Positions 6,270 to 8,636 of a stretch of DNA of 8,636 nt are shown piece after piece. Position 1 is the first letter of the stretch. Each line of letters opens with the position of its first letter. Source of the DNA: Rickettsia typhi (GTDB lineage: Bacteria; Pseudomonadota; Alphaproteobacteria; Rickettsiales; Deianiraeaceae); assembly GCA_945861605.1 (NCBI GenBank), contig CAMAVG010000037.1, positions 1 to 8,636 of the forward strand, given 5' to 3'. Under the pieces are notes generated by a model, which had not been told where the DNA came from, made no database searches, and saw only the letters and a program-made list of their open reading frames with translations. The position numbers were made by a program, and so were the translations under genes.

Positions 6270-6733
6270 GCCATCACATCTGAAATCAGCATTTGTTTTA
6301 ATTCGCTTCCGCCGGCAAATTTCCCAATTGAGCCATCACTTCTCACCACAAAATGGCAGGGAATTATGTAATGAATTGGATTGTTTGCAATTGCGGAGGC
6401 GACTGCTCTAACGCCATTTGTACCAATGTTTTTCGCAATTTGTTGATACGAAACCACATCATTCAATTTCATTAATTCCAACCAAACGGATTTTTGGAAT
6501 TCCGTCCCGTTGAGTTCCACTTGGTTAAAAAAATTTTTGCGACTTTGGAAGATATCATTGGCGAGATTTTGCAACTCAACGCTTTTAATTTCAACGGATT
6601 TTGGAAATTTTTTGTGGAATATATGCAGAATTTTCTCTTTTTCAAATGTGAGGAATAACAATGCAACAATTTTTGTATGGTTTAATCCCAAAAGTGCTTC
6701 GCCATAAGGCGTTACGACGAATGAATGTTGCAT
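6266..6733 (-). CDS. ogt: O6-alkylguanine-DNA alkyltransferase (methylated-DNA-protein-cysteine methyltransferase)
   Basis: A 155-residue suicide DNA-repair protein that transfers alkyl groups from O6-alkylguanine to an active cysteine. The C-terminal catalytic domain shows FQKSVWLEL (79-87), VSYQQIA (94-100) with Y96, NGVRAVASA (106-114) with R109 as the likely base-flipping arginine, NNPIHYIIPCH (117-127) with acceptor Cys126, and VVRSDGSIGKFAGG (129-142). The usual PCHRV is PCHFV here, so the arginine after the histidine is Phe128. The distal loop has KFAGG where most members have a Y-x-G/W-G type sequence. The N-terminal about 75 residues fit the variable lid domain. Its ATG overlaps the HAD gene stop by one base (TAATG), indicating translational coupling. 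The family call is firm; full repair activity with the Phe substitution is not certain. Confidence 0.9.
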   Translation of the reverse strand: MQHSFVVTPYGEALLGLNHTKIVALLFLTFEKEKILHIFHKKFPKSVEIKSVELQNLANDIFQSRKNFFNQVELNGTEFQKSVWLELMKLNDVVSYQQIAKNIGTNGVRAVASAIANNPIHYIIPCHFVVRSDGSIGKFAGGSELKQMLISDVMA

Positions 6734-7578
6734 TATAGTTGTTCAATTACGAAATTCGGTTGTTGTGGAAACTCCGAAAGAAATTCATCAATTCCACGCC
6801 ATGAAATTTCCTTGTTATGAATTCCCGTTTTGCATAAAACACAATCAATTCCAGCGTTGTTTGCACCTAAAATATCAGTATCCATTCCATCGCCAATTGC
6901 AAGAATTTTACTGTTTTTCGGCAAAATTTCCAACGCAATTTGGTAGACCTCCCCATAAGGCTTGCCGAAGTATCTAACATTTCCACCCATTTTTTTGTAT
7001 TCCATCGCAAGAGCACCCGCACAAAGTTCCTGCTCCCCCTTTGCATTATTCACAACGATATCAGGGTTTATGCAAGAAAGAGTCGCTCCTTTTTGGATCA
7101 ACGCCTCAAGTTTTGGGAAATCAACGGAAATATCCATTTGGTTGGTAAGCCCCGTCACAATTGCATCGTCAAAATCATCTTCAATGTTTTGGGTGATAGT
7201 TATTTGCGGTGGAATATCTTGCGAGAAATCGTCGTTTAAATCAGCATCGAAAATGTCTAAATCACGGTCTGGGCCAATATAAAAAACGGTTTTATATTTC
7301 GATTTCTGTGCGTGGAACAAAAACGCTTGCCCCGATGTTAAAATCTCGTTATAATGCACACCTTTTTCAATTCCAATTCCCGCTAAAAACGACGCAACCT
7401 TGCTCGCCTTTCGTGGAGCATTCGACAAAAGCAAAACAAATCCCTGTTTCATCATTTCCTTCATTGCGTTTTGAGTGTTCGGGTAAAGCACTCCGCCCGA
7501 ATGAATCACGCCCCAGACATCAACAAGAAATGCGTTATAGTTTTTAATTATTTCAAGGCACGATTTTTCTATTTGCAT
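6733..7578 (-). CDS. HAD superfamily class IIA hydrolase (TIGR01459-like)
   Basis: A 281-residue cytoplasmic phosphatase-like protein. Motif I is LVDVWGVIHSGG (18-29) with nucleophile Asp20. Motif II is LLSNAPRK (50-57) with Ser52. The motif III lysine is in FGKPYGE (204-210), Lys206. Motif IV is AIGDGMDTDILGANNAG (227-243) with Asp230, Asp233 and Asp235. A class IIA cap domain lies between motifs II and III (about 75-200). In most class II HADs motif I is DxDG; here position 22 is Trp, so the usual second aspartate is absent. From memory the DxWGVxH pattern is typical of an alphaproteobacterial family of unknown substrate, so this is not a mutation peculiar to this genome. The start follows the VOC gene stop after nine A/T bases, without a Shine-Dalgarno. 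Substrate unknown; general phosphate-ester hydrolysis is the family expectation. Confidence 0.9.
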   Translation of the reverse strand: MQIEKSCLEIIKNYNAFLVDVWGVIHSGGVLYPNTQNAMKEMMKQGFVLLLSNAPRKASKVASFLAGIGIEKGVHYNEILTSGQAFLFHAQKSKYKTVFYIGPDRDLDIFDADLNDDFSQDIPPQITITQNIEDDFDDAIVTGLTNQMDISVDFPKLEALIQKGATLSCINPDIVVNNAKGEQELCAGALAMEYKKMGGNVRYFGKPYGEVYQIALEILPKNSKILAIGDGMDTDILGANNAGIDCVLCKTGIHNKEISWRGIDEFLSEFPQQPNFVIEQL

Positions 7579-7587
7579 AATTTTTTT

Positions 7588-7893
7588 TTATTTTTTTCCA
7601 TAAAATGTTGTAATTTCCTCTTTTTGCATTGGCTCTGAAAATTCTTCCCATAAAATTCCGTTGCAATCTGTTGATGTTGTGAAACTTTTTGCTTCTGGAT
7701 TTTCAAAGCCTAAATGCCGCATTTGCCCTGCAATTTCAGGTTTTTGTGATATCGAAAAATTTAGTGCTTCCATTCTCCAAAGTGCATATTTGCCATCAAC
7801 GATAACCTCCGGTTCAAGACCAAATTTTGTGGAATATTCTGCAACTGATTCTTGAATATCCCTTACAGCAATTGATATATGGAATTTTTTCAT
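7588..7893 (-). CDS. Short VOC (glyoxalase/bleomycin-resistance fold) protein
   Basis: A 101-residue protein that starts KKFHISIAVRDIQESVAEYSTKFGL, written here as KKFHISIAVRD (2-12) and ESVAEYSTKFGL (15-26), which is the classic first beta strand and helix of a VOC module. His5, His60 in RHLGFE and Glu83 or Glu84 in LWEEFS occupy the positions normally used as metal ligands. The overall pattern resembles small dioxygenase/CadI-like VOC proteins, but the substrate cannot be named. The frame stays open for another 44 codons upstream. Those would overlap the carbonic anhydrase gene by more than 100 bases and do not look like VOC sequence, whereas the ATG at 7893 leaves a 10-base gap and begins exactly at the fold. 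There is no Shine-Dalgarno. It is probably co-transcribed with its neighbours. Confidence 0.85.
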   Translation of the reverse strand: MKKFHISIAVRDIQESVAEYSTKFGLEPEVIVDGKYALWRMEALNFSISQKPEIAGQMRHLGFENPEAKSFTTSTDCNGILWEEFSEPMQKEEITTFYGKK

Positions 7894-7903
7894 ATATATA
7901 AAA

Positions 7904-8458
7904 TTACTTAATTTCAAAAGACTCATTCTTATATTCCATCGCAAGAATTTGGTAGTTATCCGCCGAGGTTTTGATGTAGTCAATTTCTTCCTGTGTGAGC
8001 ATTCTGAAAAACTTTGCTGGAACACCCGCCCAAAGTTCGCCAGATTTCACCACCTTCTTTGGCGAAAGAACCGAACCCGCCGCAAGCATTCCGTGTTTCT
8101 CAACGCGGGAAAGATCCATCATAACAGATCCCATTCCAACGAAAGCCTCGTCTTCAATTGTTCCAGCGTGAATTATACAATTGTGACCAATCGTAACATT
8201 TTTGCCAATAATAGTATTCGCGGGTTCACTTCCCGTTTTATTCTGTGCGTGATTTGCACGAGTGCCGTGAATTGTTGTGCCGTCTTGAATGTTAGAATTT
8301 TCCCCGATTTCAATGAGGGAGACATCGCCCCTTAAAACGCAGCCATACCAAATGCCGACATTTGCACCAATTTTAACATTTCCGGCAATTACGGCATTCT
8401 GTGCGACAAACGCTGAATTTTCAATTTCTGGCTTAATACCTTTGTAGGATATAATCAT
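7904..8458 (-). CDS. Gamma-class carbonic anhydrase-like protein (left-handed beta helix)
   Basis: A 184-residue cytoplasmic hexapeptide-repeat protein expected to form a trimer with metal sites between subunits. Repeats run from AFVAQNAVIAGNVKIGANVG (16-35) through GMGSVM (108-113). WYGCVLRGDV (37-46) supplies the conserved Arg43 and Asp45, NIQDGTTIH (56-64) gives Gln58 and His64, and TIGHNCIIHAG (89-99) gives His92 and His97. His64, His92 and His97 match the three zinc/iron ligands of the family. A C-terminal helix (about 155-178) caps the helix as usual. A polar loop between His64 and the next coil (about 65-81, RANHAQNKTG in part) is longer than in the simplest members. Hydration of CO2 is the family activity, but many YrdA/PaaY-like members show little or none when tested. 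The start is the ATG at 8458; it lacks a good ribosome binding site. Confidence 0.92.
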   Translation of the reverse strand: MIISYKGIKPEIENSAFVAQNAVIAGNVKIGANVGIWYGCVLRGDVSLIEIGENSNIQDGTTIHGTRANHAQNKTGSEPANTIIGKNVTIGHNCIIHAGTIEDEAFVGMGSVMMDLSRVEKHGMLAAGSVLSPKKVVKSGELWAGVPAKFFRMLTQEEIDYIKTSADNYQILAMEYKNESFEIK

Positions 8459-8513
8459 ATATAATCAACATTTCCCCGATGGTGAAGCGGAAAAAGTTAG
8501 AAATCAAGGTGTT

Positions 8514-8636
8514 TTATATTTGTATCCCAGATTTTGCCATATGTTCTTTAAGCTTTTCCTCAGTGCGTTCAAATCTTCTCACCAATCCCGTTCCTGTTCC
8601 GTGTTGCTTTATTCCATTGTATTGCACCAAGTTGCT
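8514..8636 (-). CDS. C-terminal fragment of an unrecognised protein
   Basis: The last 40 codons of a minus-strand gene enter from the right edge and end in TAA at 8516-8514. The visible peptide includes KQHGTGTGLVRRFER and then a charged, helix-prone tail EEKLKEHMAKSGIQI. The uninterrupted frame, sensible composition and 55-base distance to the next gene on the same strand support a real coding end and a possible operon start further right. I do not recognise the family from this fragment. Confidence 0.6.
   Translation of the reverse strand, partial: SNLVQYNGIKQHGTGTGLVRRFERTEEKLKEHMAKSGIQI

Noticed and set aside
7894..8025. Longer version of the VOC protein
   Set aside because: The extra 44 residues would overlap the carbonic anhydrase gene out of frame and show no VOC features. 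The fold begins exactly at the ATG at 7893.
7949..8335. Plus-strand open frame of 128 codons opposite the carbonic anhydrase gene
   Set aside because: It is antisense to a gene with all family motifs, and its own translation is Cys/Asn/Arg-rich with no recognisable domain.
8471..8492. tRNA-like sequence resembling an acceptor and D-arm (CCCCGATGGTGAAGCGG)
   Set aside because: No anticodon arm, T arm or matching acceptor strand follows, and the sequence runs on into the next gene end.
1..8636. CRISPR array, insertion sequence or prophage remnant
   Set aside because: No regularly spaced repeats, terminal inverted repeats, transposase, integrase or phage-like genes were seen on either strand.

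Overview
The window looks like AT-rich alphaproteobacterial chromosome, possibly from a Rickettsiales- or Holosporales-like lineage. The evidence is a short glutamyl-tRNA synthetase with HIGN/KISKR signatures and a rickettsial-type RGxDHxTNTAVQ segment, plus a class IIA HAD protein with the DxWGVxH motif that I associate with alphaproteobacteria. Most genes also lack a Shine-Dalgarno sequence. The taxonomic call is inference from remembered family features, not from a database search. Genes are tightly packed: there are 1-base overlaps at two gene pairs, and no rRNA, tRNA, CRISPR array or insertion sequence was seen.

Left half (1-4765, all minus strand): a four-gene surface-fibre operon. In order of transcription it encodes a DUF4402-type pilin (4157-4765), a PapD-like periplasmic chaperone (3260-4075), an outer-membrane usher-like protein (420-3230) and a lipoprotein that runs off the left edge (1-420). 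Secretion signals are visible on all four. The expected division of labour is that the chaperone holds pilin subunits in the periplasm, the usher assembles and exports them, and the lipoprotein is an unassigned accessory. A good sigma70-like promoter lies just before the pilin. A 14-bp stem-loop sits between pilin and chaperone and could keep the pilin mRNA more abundant than the rest. This is an alternative, little-characterised type of chaperone-usher pathway and is the most interesting item here.

Middle (4766-4943): a short, extremely AT-rich divergent promoter region. It contains a perfect 11-bp inverted repeat whose two copies touch the putative -10 elements of the two divergent transcripts.

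Right half: gltX (4944-6269, plus) converges on a minus-strand gene string. In order of transcription that string is the C-terminal fragment of an unrecognised protein (8514-8636), a gamma-class carbonic anhydrase-like protein (7904-8458), a short VOC/glyoxalase-fold protein (7588-7893), a HAD class IIA hydrolase (6733-7578) and an O6-alkylguanine-DNA alkyltransferase (6266-6733). The spacing (55, 10, 9 and -1 bases) suggests one operon with no obvious common pathway. gltX and the alkyltransferase gene end in the same palindromic CTAG, so each uses it as its stop on its own strand.
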